From: Naematelia aurantialba
Lineage: Eukaryota > Basidiomycota > Tremellomycetes > Tremellales > Naemateliaceae
Direction: 5' to 3'
Length of the DNA stretch: 64,000 nt
Assembly: GCA_021527695.1 (NCBI GenBank)
Contig: JAKFAO010000004.1
Coordinates: forward strand, 1,653,001 to 1,717,000
The notes beneath the pieces were generated by a model, which was not told the origin of the DNA, did not search any database, and saw only the letters and a list, made by a program, of their open reading frames with translations. The position numbers and the translations under genes are program-made. Of this stretch, positions 43,452 to 54,741 are shown piece by piece; within the stretch, counting starts at the first letter, position 1; each line of letters opens with the position of its first letter.

Positions 43452-46451
43452 ATGGCACCAAGCATGTCTCGACTGGCGCCTCGCCTCGCTATGCGCTTCA
43501 CTCGCCCTCTACCAGCTCCAGTACCACTCGCAGCGCCCCGGCGGTCGCTGCATTCTTCGTTCCCTGCTTTCCGGCCTGCGCCTACTGCCCCTCGGCTGCA
43601 AGGACCTCGGTCTGGCCGCTCAGAGCGCGCAGAGTACGAATCACAGCTCCGCCAAGCGGAACGAATCGGGTTCGTCTGGCAGACGGTCGTGCTCACGTTC
43701 GCCGGGGCGGGATTCATAGTGGTAGGCTATAGCATCGCCCTCCTCGTCATGCCTCCGCCGATCTCGACGACCCTCGCGCCTTCCTCGATCAGTAAAGAGT
43801 TTCAAAGCAAACACCAGCCGACCTACGGGAACAGGGAAGACTACATGAAGGCCATCAAGGAGCTCAAAGCGTTCTTTGCCAATTTGCCAGACGGGGACGA
43901 CAGGGTATCGACAGACGACGCGGACCTGGAAAGTCACGGTACCAGCGGATGGAGCTACCACGAGGAGAAACGCCCGACGGTGGTGGTTTGGGTGAAGAAC
44001 ACAGAGGAGGTACAGGAGGTTGTCCTGATCTCTCAAAAGTGGAAGGTGCCCATCACCCCGTTCTCGGGAGGCACCTCGCTCGAGGGACATTTCAGTTCGG
44101 TACGTCTACAGAGGGATACGGCGCGGACCTACATCGTCTTTCACCACTTCTACGCTCCTCTACGCTCCTCTACAAACCTCCCTCTCCCACTTCTGCACAT
44201 CCACTACAAACGCCGTCACTTCACCCGTTCACCTTTCACTCCCTCTCAACCCACCTTACAGACTTGTCCGCGTCTTCCACTTGCTATCGGGGTGTATACT
44301 TGCACTTAGCCCTTTCTTCTCTCATTTCCACTCCTTCGTCCCAGCGAGATACTCACCTGATTGCGACGCTGACCCGCCAGCCATACGGCGGCATCTCCCT
44401 CGACCTGTCCCTTATGGACAAAATCCTGCGGATATCCGAAGCAGACGGCGACGCCACCGTCCAGCCTGGGGTGAAGTGGGAGGACCTGAACGCATATCTT
44501 GCTCAAAAGGGGATACCCCTGTTCTTCCCTCTCGATCCGGGACCCGGAGCGACCATAGGTGGCATGGCTGGGACGGGCTGTAGTGGGACCAACGCCGTGA
44601 GGTACGGCACTGCCAAGGCGGAATGGTTCTTGAACCTCGTAAGTCTAGTCCGCCAGCTCGCCTGTACGGTGGTGGTTTGGCGGTGATGGTATGACGGTGG
44701 TGGCATGACGGTGGTGGCATGACGGTGGTGGTATGACCGTGGTGTGGGCTCTTAGGATGATAGGCTGGCGACGGAAGAGATGGCTGACATCGCTGTAGAC
44801 AGTCGTCCTCCCCACGGGCGAGGTGATCAAGACCCGCTCTCAAGCTCGCAAATCCTCTGCAGGCTGGGACGCCACTAAACTGTTCATCGGCGCCGAAGGG
44901 ACGCTGGGAATCGTCACCGAGGCAACGTTGCGTCTGGCACCGCTCTTGCCTACCAAGGTCGCGGTAGTCACGTTCAAGGGGGTCGAAGAGGCGGTTCGGG
45001 CAGCTACTGAAGTGTACGTTGTGCTTGGTCTCAACTGCAGTGTGAACCACACCCCAAGTCCTTCGCTATCCACAGGAGGCATGATCTTCGCCCGACTCAC
45101 ACCCAGCTCTTCACGTTCTATATTCACGCCTCCATTGCGATCGTGTTGGCTTACTGACTTTTCTTCAGCGTCAACGCGGGCTTCCCTGTGCAGTGTGTGG
45201 AATTCTTGGACGCGCGGACAATGCAGGCTATCAACCTCAGCGGATCGCTGGCCAGGAAGTACACCGAACAGCCGAGCCTGTTCTTCAAGTTCCAAGGGTC
45301 AGTTTGGGACACGCTGACCTCTTCTTCGTTCCTTCCCCCTTTGTTCTCTTCCTTCGTTCCTTCATTCCTTCGTTCCTTCGTTCTTCCTTCCTGCTCGGTC
45401 CTACTGTGCTTGCATCATCCTCTTGCTGTCACCATTGCCGTCGCCGTGCTGATGCTGCCCAGCTCTGACTCGGCCATGTCAGACGTCGCGAAAGAGGTCC
45501 AAGCATTGACGAAGAAACACGGCGGCGCCAACTTCAGCTTCTCCAAGACTGATAAAGAAGCTCAAGAGCTGTGGCAAGGGCGCAAGGCCGCGTTGTGGAG
45601 CGTCATGGCGCTGAGGGACGGCGCTAAAGTGTGGACTACGGATGTTTGGTAGGCCCTTCTCCCCCGCTCTCCGCTGTGTTCCGTTTCTCTCCCTCCTCTC
45701 TCCTCTTTCCCCCTTCGCCTCTCCTTAGCACCTCCAGATGAGATGTCTGATTGTCGAGTAAACGTATGCTGATCGAACAATCAGTGTGCCAATCAGCAAA
45801 CTCCCCAGACTGGTCGAGGAAACCACCGAGGACTTTGAAAAGCGCGGCGTCACCGCCTGTCATTTTGGGTGCGTGCCGTTCCCGTCCTACACAGCATCTC
45901 CACCGAGGCGGAGTGCAAAGTTTTGCCTAGGGATGCAGAAGTGCGAACTGGAGCTGACCTGTTCAGTCACGTAGGAGACGGAAACGTCCACTCTTTGGCC
46001 TTGTTCAGCAACGACGAAGAGCTGGAGATCGTCAAAGAAGGGGTTCACGAAATGGTCCACCGCGCGATCAGGCTTGGCGGGACATGCACCGGCGAACATG
46101 GAGTTGGGGTGGGTAAGGTCGAGTATCTAGAGGAGGAACTGGGCCAGGGTACGGTCGGCCTCATGGAGACTGTCAAGCGAACCAGTGAGTATACACCTAA
46201 GGATGGAATCCACCTAAAGGATGGATCTCCTCCTACCTGGTCACGGGGTGAAGACCGTCTGGGCTATCCGAAGCTGCGCTTGTAGACTCAATATGGCGAG
46301 TGCTGAAGGCTGATGACATATAGTCGACCCGCTCAACTTGTTCAACCCTGGAAAGGTAAGCATACAGAACACGCAGATACCGCGGTCGCTTATATCGCAG
46401 ATCTACCCAAATATCAAGCCTGCTCCAGGCGGAGAGCCTGCTAGGCATTAG
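43452..46451 (+). CDS. DLD1: D-lactate dehydrogenase (cytochrome), mitochondrial, DLD1-like
   Basis: FAD enzyme of the inner membrane that oxidises D-lactate and reduces cytochrome c. Nine exons (43452-44099, 44381-44638, 44799-45013, 45169-45297, 45463-45648, 45785-45868, 45967-46184, 46324-46355, 46401-46451) give 606 residues. The N-terminus is Arg/Ala/Pro-rich (mitochondrial targeting) followed by a membrane segment at about 75-101. The FAD domain has [55 protein letters not shown] and [18 protein letters not shown]. The C-terminal cap has [11 protein letters not shown] (here [10 protein letters not shown], about 508) and GEHGVG with NLFNPGK. Intron 2 contains four copies of a 14-bp repeat (44691-44746). 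Confidence 0.96.
44691..44746. repeat. 14-bp repeat x4 in a DLD1 intron
   Basis: ATGACGGTGGTGGC repeated four times head to tail with two substitutions in the last two copies; inside the intron 44639-44798. Confidence 0.88.
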
Positions 46452-47261
46452 TGGGGTCGGAGTATCAGGGGGGAGTGGTGCCACAGTCATCATGAAACGA
46501 TAGCGGGCACCCATGGTGAACAATCACCATGAATGATTGCGGGCATCCATGGTGAAGAGGGAGTGCTATATTGAAATGTAGGCGCGATGCGAGGAGCGTC
46601 GTGGAAGGACAAGTAGGGGGAAGCATCAGGGTTGGAGGGTGTAGCTCGCAGAGGAAGAAAGAGGATCTCGCGTGGCCAGCAGGCGAACGGGGGTTATGGC
46701 GTTGATGGTCATCTATGCCAATGCATGATCCACCATAGCACAGTCTCACCATGCATGTCTACCATGTCTACCCCAGGTCTCATCGGCATTAAGCGGTCCC
46801 TCTTTTGTCGAGCGTTTCTCGGGAAAGCAGCCGCCAATTGTAATCTGCGCGTCACAAGAATTCGGGAGAGGTCGCGAACGTCTTGTCCATTCCAACGCTG
46901 GCTCTTGCGATTCGCACTTTGGTGCTACACGACGTCTCGCCTCGAGATCCGACGACCTACGACAACGTGGCTGTCGATCTGGCCACCTGTCGCTCGCTTT
47001 GTTATCGATATCGAGCACGAGGCGAAACGCTTCCAACGAGGTTGGATATCCGCCAGAGCGCGTTTCTGAAGATTTGTCGATTTGTCCATCAAGCTGGTTG
47101 TCTCACCCTCCTGCTGCAGATTGCAGTCGTGCCAGTTCCTCATGAGGTCGTCTCAATGATACACCGTGAGTGATGCTGACGAGTACTGTACGCTGCTGGC
47201 GTGATGGGCGTATGCTGACATTCGCAGATCCCCGTCGCAGATCTTCAACCTCGTCGACATT
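46452..47261. promoter_or_regulatory. Intergenic between DLD1 and the SAL1-like gene
   Basis: 810 bp with no convincing gene; open frames reach about 146 codons but lack a family signature. It includes the hairpin at 46512-46531 and two direct copies of GCGGGCAYCCATGGTGAA (from about 46503 and 46539). Confidence 0.5.
46512..46531. other. Perfect 8-bp inverted repeat with 4-nt loop
   Basis: CATGGTGA-ACAA-TCACCATG, 61 bp after the DLD1 stop codon. It could form an RNA hairpin in the DLD1 3' UTR or be a dyad site in DNA; role unknown. Confidence 0.6.
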
Positions 47262-50200
47262 ATGAATCGTAACGCCTCCTCTTCCTCATTTCCTTCCTCT
47301 TCCTCTTCTTCCTCCTCCTCCTCCTCATCGTCGTCATCGCCGTCATCGTCGTCATCGCCGTCATCGTCGTCATCACAATCTGGTTCTACGCCGTCCACCT
47401 CCGCCTCTGCGTCGGCGTCGTCGCCGCCGTCGGCGAGCAACGTCCCGTCGTCGTCTCGGCCGCCGTTGTTCTACGCGCTGCAGCACCACGACGAGCACCA
47501 TGACCCGTCGTCCCCCGTCCGCCCGCTCGAGCCCACCAGCCTCCCGCCGCCCGAGCTGTCGCTGCGCGAGCCTCCGTCGTCTGACCTGCTGCCTCCCGTG
47601 CGGCCGACGCTCGCGCAGTTCCGCGCGGCCGAGGGCGCCGCTGCGCGAGCGGCCAAGCTCCGCGCACTGTGGGAGGCGCTGCCGAACCTCCCGTCTGTCG
47701 AGGTGTCCGCCGCAGCGGGGAGCGGCCCGACCCCGACGCAGCGCATGAAGCTGCCGGGGCAGGACACGATGACGGCCCTGAGCCCCGAGCGCGCCGAACG
47801 CCTGCGCAAGCTGTACGAGGAGGAGCTCGTACGCATCTGCGCCCAGGACAGGCCGCACGCACGGCTCTGGGGCGGCCCGGATGAGGTCGGAGAGGAACTC
47901 AAGACGGTCAAGGGGAAAGGTATCGCATGGCAGGACTTTCGGTGCGTTGTCCCCCCGTCGCTCATGTTCTCCCCTTCTCTGATCCCAATCATCACACGTG
48001 TGCTTCCAGTATCTCTAATATCCTATACCCTATACTTCTACTCCTCCTCCCCACTGCCCAGTAATACGTCTTGTGCCTCCCCTTCGTAACTACCTACCTG
48101 GCGATACTTGTTCACGGCGACGCTGACGCGCGCAGCAAATTCCTGTGGGACAAGGAAAAGGAACTATGGGACATCTTCCAAGACCTCGACAGGAACCGCG
48201 ACGGCCGTCTCGACGCCAACGAGATGCGGGCCGCCCTCTCGCGCTCAGGCATCGATATCACCCCCGTGACGGTCAATGACCTGGTGCGCTCCCTCGCCTC
48301 GGGCAATTCGCTACATTCGCCGCACAAGCCGGGAAGGGAGAGTAATGAGGACATGTATATCACTTTTGCGGAGTTTCGAGATTTCCTCATCATGTTGCCG
48401 AGAAAAGCGACCCCGTTTGAGATCTATAAATGTGCGTGCGGCTCTCCCCTCTTCTCCCTTCTCCCCTCTTCTCCCTTCTCCCCTCTTCTCCCCTTCTCCC
48501 CTCCTCCTTGAGTTGTCTCCGGCTCCTGCCTCGTCCCCAGCCCCGCTCCATCGCACATCTACGCTCGTATTCGAAACTCGCTCATATGACCAGACTACCA
48601 GGTACACAAGCGCTTCTCGGATGGCCGCGGTGCGGCCCGTGTCGACAAGGAAGGCGACATCACCGTCTCCTTTCCAAGTCGTAGTGGAGCCGCTACTGCG
48701 CATCCTCACGGGCGGCCTAAGAGCGAAGACAAGGCCAAGCTAGAGGAAGAGTTTGAAGATACCGTCGAAGAGCAGGTCGAGGAGGAGGGTGTCACTGAGG
48801 ACCGCCATGAGGCTTGGCGCTTTCTCTTGGCTGGGGGGGTCGCTGGTGCAGGTCAGTCGATGTCGAATACATCTTGTGACTGTTTTTATCCTGCGGCTCT
48901 TGTCACCTGTCACCTGTCACCTGTCGCTTATCACTGTTACTTTTGACACTGTCACTGTCACTTGCCACAGCCACTGTCGTTGCCACAGCCACTGTCATTG
49001 CCACAGCCACTGTCACTTGCCACTGCCCCTGTCATTGCCTCTTGTCACTGTCAACGTGACTCGGCTCAATCCTGGTGGACAACACTGATAGCCCGTAGTA
49101 TCACGAACTGTGACAGCACCGTTCGATAGACTAAAGGTGTACCTCATCACTACCGACGATATGGCCGTGTTCACGAAATCCCCCGCATCTAGAAATCCCT
49201 TTGCTGCCGCCACCACGGCAACCAAGAACCTCGCAGCAGCTGTGGCGCGGATATATACGGATGGTGGTGGGCTGCGAGCTTTCTGGGTCGGGAACGGATT
49301 GAACGTCTTGAAGATCTTTCCTGTATGTCCAGCTGCTTTCACACATGTCTGTCATACCAGTTTCTACCCGTTCCCCCACTCCACCTCGATCCTTCCTTCA
49401 CCCCTCCACTCCTCGATATTTCGTGCAATCTCCTACTGCGCGTTCCTCCTACGTCTGCCATATGTGTTTTCAAGACCGCGTATCACATCAAAACTCCGCG
49501 CATCGTGTCTAACGCAACCTCAGGAATCGGCCATCAAGTTTGTGTCGTACGAACAGACCAAGAAGTTTCTCGGCCAATACTGGGATCACGTATCCGACCA
49601 ATCTGAGCTCTCCTCAACGTCGAGGTTTTTCGCAGGTGGCGTCGGCGGCATCACGTCGCAGTTCGCAATATATGGATTAGAGACACTCAAAACTCGTGTT
49701 CAGAGTGAGGTTGGGCCTGCGCAGGGGTGGCGACAAGTCTTGAAGACCGCTAGGGATATGTGGCGCTTTGGGGGGGTTAAGAGTTACTATCGGGGTCTGA
49801 CTGTGAGTTTATCCTGTGTCGAGAGGCTGGCTAGATGTGCCCAAGATGTGCATTGGGTTTGGGGTTTGGGAGTTGGGCGGTGGGTTATGGCGTGTGGGAT
49901 TTGGGATCTGGAATGTCTGTCGGGACTGGGAAAGGAGAGACGTGGCTAAACTTGCGGAGAGAATGGTGGCTGACGAGTTGACAGCTCGGACTCGTCGGAG
50001 TCTTTCCGTACAGTGCGATCGATATGGGCACGTACGAAACGCTCAAATCGGCATACCTCAAGTCGACTGGAACGGACGAGCCGCCTGTCTTTGCTGTGTT
50101 GTCCTTTGGCGCATTGTCAGGATCAATAGGGGCAGCCAGTGTTTATCGTGAGCAGCATGTGGATGCGGCTCATTTCGCTGACTTGTACCAGCGGTCAATC

Positions 50201-50406
50201 TCCTTCGAACGCGATTACAAGCGTCTGGCTCATCGGGCCACCGACACGCCTACACGGGTTTCGTCGATGTCCTGCAGTACACGCTGCGGAACGAAGGGTG
50301 GCGCGGGCTGTACAAGGGCTTGCTGCCTAGTATACTCAAGGTCGGGCCGGCGGTCGGTGTCAGCTGGATCGTATATGAGGATATGAAGCGGCGCCTCGGC
50401 GTCTAG
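47262..50406 (+). CDS. Calcium-binding mitochondrial carrier, SAL1/SCaMC-like
   Basis: SLC25 carrier, probably exchanging ATP-Mg or ADP for phosphate across the inner membrane under calcium control. Seven exons (47262-47941, 48136-48431, 48594-48851, 49099-49322, 49524-49802, 49985-50147, 50192-50406) give 704 residues. Residues 4-60 are almost pure Ser with Pro/Thr. The regulatory part has an EF-hand loop DRNRDGRLDANE (about 245-256). Carrier repeats start at about 405: AGGVAGAVSRTVTAPFDRLKV, FFAGGVGGITSQFAIYGLETLKTR and LSFGALSG...YPVNLLRTRLQ. The second repeat has Gly where the signature normally has Pro (YGLETLK). PESAIKF and GLYKGLLPSILKVGPAVGVSWIVYE fit the family. The long N-terminus makes it larger than typical members (about 500). 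Confidence 0.93.
48903..49040. repeat. Short repeats in a SAL1-like intron
   Basis: CTGTCAC-rich sequence: several CACCTGT and GCCACAGCCACTGTC units repeated between 48903 and 49040 inside the intron 48852-49098. Confidence 0.8.
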
Positions 50407-51170
50407 TCCCTAGAACCAGCATGGACATCGAGTGGGATGCGCCAGTGGAGCTTACCGGTCGAGGGGGTCTGTGGGATCTCAGGCAAGAGTGGCCTCACAG
50501 GTAAGAGAAATGTGGCCGTGGGAGAGATGTTGGGATGGCCGGTTCGATGGTTGAGGGAGTAGGACGGGGGTAGGGCAAGTGTAGTGGGGACTCGGCGGGG
50601 AGTAGACCCGCAGAGAGCGTGGGACGGACACTGCAGACACTAAAACTAGCATCTCATCGCATTATCCCTCTGAAGACCCACATTTTTGCACGTGATGTAT
50701 TCGTAATGAGATTGATCAGAGTAGAGTGGGAACCTGTGTATACAGCCACTTGGGTGCACCAATAGGACGGGAAGTGCATGTGTGATGTGTGATGGGGCGA
50801 TGTACACTGGAGAATGCTAATGCCATACAAGCTACAATGCCTTGTGAAAGGTACAAGGCCATGTCGACAGGCTTTACAATGTCAAGTCGGGTACCGGTAG
50901 GCGTCGACAGGTGCAAGATACAAGATCCACTTGACCCTCACGTTCTGTTAGACGCATCGACACGGCCGCCAACTCCCCCAAAACCACCACCACCACCACC
51001 CCGCCACCACCACCTCCTCCCCCACCACCTCCACCACCATCGCCGCCGCCGCCGCCCACCCGCATTTGCAGGGGTATGACCCCGCCGATACCGGTATCTG
51101 GGGGGGCGAAGCCGCCAGGAAGGGGTTTTCTGCATACCTAAGTGACAATAAGCACAGCGACGCCACACTG
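50407..51170. other. Intergenic between convergent genes
   Basis: 764 bp between the carrier stop (plus) and the RING protein stop (minus). Contains a CCACCACCACC-rich microsatellite at about 50982-51060. No gene. Confidence 0.5.
50982..51060. repeat. CCA/CCG trinucleotide-rich tract
   Basis: Imperfect (CCA)n with CCG and CTC interruptions between two convergent genes. Confidence 0.85.
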
Positions 51171-52870
51171 CTATCGGTGGTCACAAGTTGCAGACTCGCA
51201 ACGTACTGGACATTCCCCCTCAACCACATATCCACCCGGCTCGACCTTCCACAGCCCCTTCAAGACTTCTATGACCTCAAAATACACTACATCCGTGACG
51301 ATCGCCTTGCGATCATCGTCCGGCACTGCGCGAGCGACGTTCGGCGGCGCGCCATCCATGATCAAATGCTGGATTTCAAGATGCTTCAACCACGCCGAGC
51401 GAAGTGTCTCGGAGGTCCATTCTATCGGGCCGCGCAGGGCAGGCTCCCGAGACGCGTGGTCACCTGAAGAAGCGTGGTTGTTCGGGGGGTGGTGGTAATG
51501 GGCGCCACGACCGCGCCCGCGATACCCGCGGCCACGAAAAGGCCGGCCACGATAGGATCGGGCTTGGCCAGGGTAGGGGTTGGGGTTCCGTTTCAGTGCT
51601 GCAAGTAGCGAGTCGAGTAGGCACCGCGCGCACAGGACGTGTCCGCTGTGTCGCGTGAGCGGATGCTCGTCATCATTGCTAGGCTTGGAGGTGTCCATAT
51701 GTGTTTGGAATAGGGGGTTGCCATGGGGTGGAGGAAGGCGAGGAAGATGGAAGTGGGGAACGTGAGGAAAGCGAGAGATCGAGGAACGCAGAAAGTGAGG
51801 AATGCCAGAAACGTGGACAGCAAAGAGTAGAAGCCGGACTCACCACAAAGTCGCAACGGCTCGTTCCGGCTGACTGAAGCAAACCGGACAAGCTGTCCGC
51901 TTGTCAGCCCGCCAATCCCTTGCGTGCCCAACCACAATCTCCACTCACTGTAGCTCCCGAGACCCATCTCCTCGTCAACCAACGCCCTTCCTTCAGCCTC
52001 CACTTCGTTATCCGCTTCCTCGGCGTACTGTTCCCGCTCCTCTGGGCCACTGACGCCGTCGCTCTCGCCCTCGCGTTTCCGCTTCCGACCCAGCCCGCCC
52101 CGCACGCTGATCACCTGGAAGCTCCCGTCGCTCTCACTGCTATCCTCCACCTCGATAGGCGACGGCATCACGGCGCGCCCCTTGCCCTTCTGCTGGCTAG
52201 TGTACCGCGGCCCATCGTGGTCGTTGTCGCGGTCGTCTGTGGCCGAAGCCGACGCCCGCTCGACAGCCGAAGCTGACGAGCTGCCCACCGAAGGCGTGTC
52301 TTCTACGTCAAGCGGAAAGGGCTGAGAACCGATGCGCTGAGACTCAGACTCAGGTCCCTCACCTAAGCCGACAGGGTATCGTTCAGGCGGACGACTGAGC
52401 GAGGAGATGTAGTCCAGATTGTCTAGTGCTTCCAGGAACGAACCGTCTGGTGCGGCTCCTGGTGCGGCAGCTGCAGCTGGAGGTGCAGATAGCAGGTCGG
52501 GCGGCGGCGTGAGCGACGGAGACCGCGAAGGACGATAGTCGGAATCTCTGTCGCGTTGATCGTCACCCCCGTCTTCATACCGGCGCCGGCTGGAGCGACT
52601 CTGCCGCTGCGTCTGCAACGCCCCGGCTGGGATGCGAATGATGGTCGACCTGCCGTGACCACGCCGGGACGAGGAGCTCGATGATACACTTGAGCCGCGA
52701 GAAGAGCTTGACGCCCGTGAATGCGAGCCGTCGCGTAGGCGATGTCGAGCGCGTATCGGTACATCAGCTTGCGTGGGTCTAGGCGCATTCGTCGGCAAGG
52801 AGAGCGGAACGGTACTTGGCGACAGGGAGGAAGACGGCCGTGAACGTGTAGACCGTGGTGGCGGCCGCAT
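51171..52870 (-). CDS. RING-finger-like protein with an incomplete RING
   Basis: Three exons (52870-51949, 51892-51844, 51645-51171) join in frame to 481 residues. Residues 1-300 are Ser/Arg/Pro-rich and disordered with acidic patches (VEVEDSSESDGSF..). Splicing then creates YTCPVCFSQPERAVATLCGH followed by VLCARCLLDSLLAALKRNP, which is the first part of a C3HC4 RING (CxxC, CxH, CxxC; Cys about 309 and 312). The usual final CPxC pair is absent: instead come an RG-rich segment (RSYRGRPFRGRGYRGRGRG), HHPPNNH, a helical region and a Cys-containing tail (ECPVRCESATCDHR). If functional it would be an E3 ubiquitin or SUMO-targeted ligase; this is not certain. Confidence 0.7.
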
Positions 52871-53276
52871 AATCGTGTGTGCAGCACCTAGTTGAGGACG
52901 GCCACTGCAGATAGGCCAAGTGTGGAGAGTTAGATTCCAAGATAGGCTGAGTAAGCGTGCAAAAGACAACAAATCGGTGCTCGTCGCCGTTTACAATCGC
53001 CTCGATGGTGCGCCACTGTAACAACTCGCACGCCTAACTGAGATCAAGATAAAGGGCAGTGCGGGCATCAGATTTTAACGCACGCCTATTATCCTTCCGT
53101 CTTGCCAGTGACGATTTCGCGCTTTGCTGTTGGGTTGTTCTTCGTGTACTTTACACCAAGGGGCGTTTGTCATTGCTACATTGCCGCTACGAGTTTGACT
53201 CTGAGGAGCCGCTCAACCGCCTACACTACATATCCCGCAAGACACCAAGGCTTGAGAACGACTCTCGCATTGCAAA
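52871..53276. promoter_or_regulatory. Divergent promoter region, RING protein / eIF1A
   Basis: 406 bp between divergent start codons; no gene and no recognised element. Confidence 0.4.
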
Positions 53277-54278
53277 ATGCCCAAAGTGAGTGGCAGTGGC
53301 GACCCGTTCAACCGCGGTGATGTCTGGACGAGCTGACGCGCGTCTCTAGCCCAAGGGAAAGGGCGGTAAGAACAGGAGACGTGGAAAGAACGAAGACGAC
53401 GCGAACAAGCGGGAGCTCATCTTCAAGGAAGATGGTCAGGGTGAGTAGCGGTTTCCTCCCTGCTCGTTTCCTTCCTCAACTCGACGGAGATATCATCTCT
53501 CGGGCGAGAGCCACCCAGCATGCGAAGCTAGGTCGGCAGTGCCGCGTCATATGATTTCCCTTGGCGGCCAGATGTAGATGGGCAGGGTTCAGGCGTGCTT
53601 CGCTGACCTGCTTCCAGAGTATGCACAAGTCGTCAAAATGCTGGGTAACGGGCGGATAGAGGCAAAGTGCCAGGACGGAGAGACGCGGCTTGGTCAGATC
53701 CGAGGACAGATGCGGAAGAAGGTGAGTGCATGCATGCAATAGCTTGACCGCGGAATTTCCTTCCCTTTTCTCTCTTCGCCGACCTTTGTCGCTGTTGTCC
53801 AATCGGCCGACCTATGCCTGTTCCCAAAGATGCCACCTGGATCCACAGATGCCCCCGGACCCAACGATGCCACCCGCTAACACTACCCCAGGTCTGGATC
53901 GTAGCCGGCGACATCATCCTCCTCTCCCTCCGCGACTTTCAAGACGACCGCGCCGACGTGATCCACAAATACACAGCCGACGAGGCGCGTAATCTCAAAA
54001 CGTACGGCGAGCTCAAGAGCGATTTCCAGATCCAGGAGAACGCGGCGGAAGGCGAGGAGGGCAGCGACGGCGAAGAGGGCATCGAATTTGCAGACCGTGA
54101 CATTGATGAAATTTGTGAGTCGCTGGTCGCTCTTGGTGCTCGTCATCCTTCCTCATTCCTAGTATCCTTACTTTCCCGTACTTCCTCGTCCATCCCTCTC
54201 CTTTCATTACCTTTCTCTTCCTTCTCTTTCTCCTATATCTCTATTGTGCTAGGTGTCGGAGCAGCATTACAAAGGTAA
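53277..54278 (+). CDS. TIF11: Translation initiation factor eIF1A
   Basis: Binds the 40S A site and helps scanning and start-codon selection. Exons 53277-53285 (MPK, 9 nt), 53350-53440, 53618-53721, 53892-54114 and 54253-54278 give 150 residues. N-terminal basic tail [16 protein letters not shown], then OB-fold [63 protein letters not shown], then an acidic C-tail ending FADRDIDEI. The expected end is at or near DIDEI; the last exon adds CVGAALQR and is the least certain piece. Confidence 0.95.
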
Positions 54279-54741
54279 TCGGCACTGGGGCGAGGTTTAG
54301 CCTAACCATTCCGTCCTAATCTTCAAGGCATACTCGATGACGTGCTGACTGTTCTCAGAATTCTTTGTTTGTCGGTTTGGCTTCCTCATGCATCGTGTCG
54401 CTTCGCGTCGCCCGTTGTGCTTGTACAAGGTGGACACGGTGCCCCGTGGTTTTCCGATTTCTCTTGTCTGCAGTCTCACACCGATCTATCATCCTATCGG
54501 TAGACCCCGCGGGCGTGACGACATGTATACGAACAGATAGAGTAGTCTCTCTTACATGTCATCGTCTCGGTAACGACATTGAAGCGTGTCACTCTTACGA
54601 CGGTCACAGCCACCCATACAGCTACCAGAAGGACCCGGACGTGAATTGCAGCTAGACCACTGATACTGCTGCATACCGCCCTCTCGAGGCTAGGGCTTAG
54701 GGCTCAGAGCGTAGGGTTGAGGCTGAGGCTTGGGCTTGGGC
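54279..54741. other. Intergenic between convergent genes
   Basis: 463 bp between eIF1A and the acetyltransferase stop. Near 54684-54750 are five TAGGGCT/TGGGCTTGGGC-type short repeats; the TTAGGGCT-like units are too few and irregular to be telomeric. No gene. Confidence 0.5.

Noticed and set aside
46883..47173. A 96-codon plus-strand frame before the carrier gene
   Set aside because: No family signature, and a frame of similar length runs antisense to it; left as intergenic.
47373..47862. Long Arg/Ala-rich frames antisense to the carrier gene
   Set aside because: Shadow of GC-rich, Ser/Pro-coding sequence; no start context or family signature.
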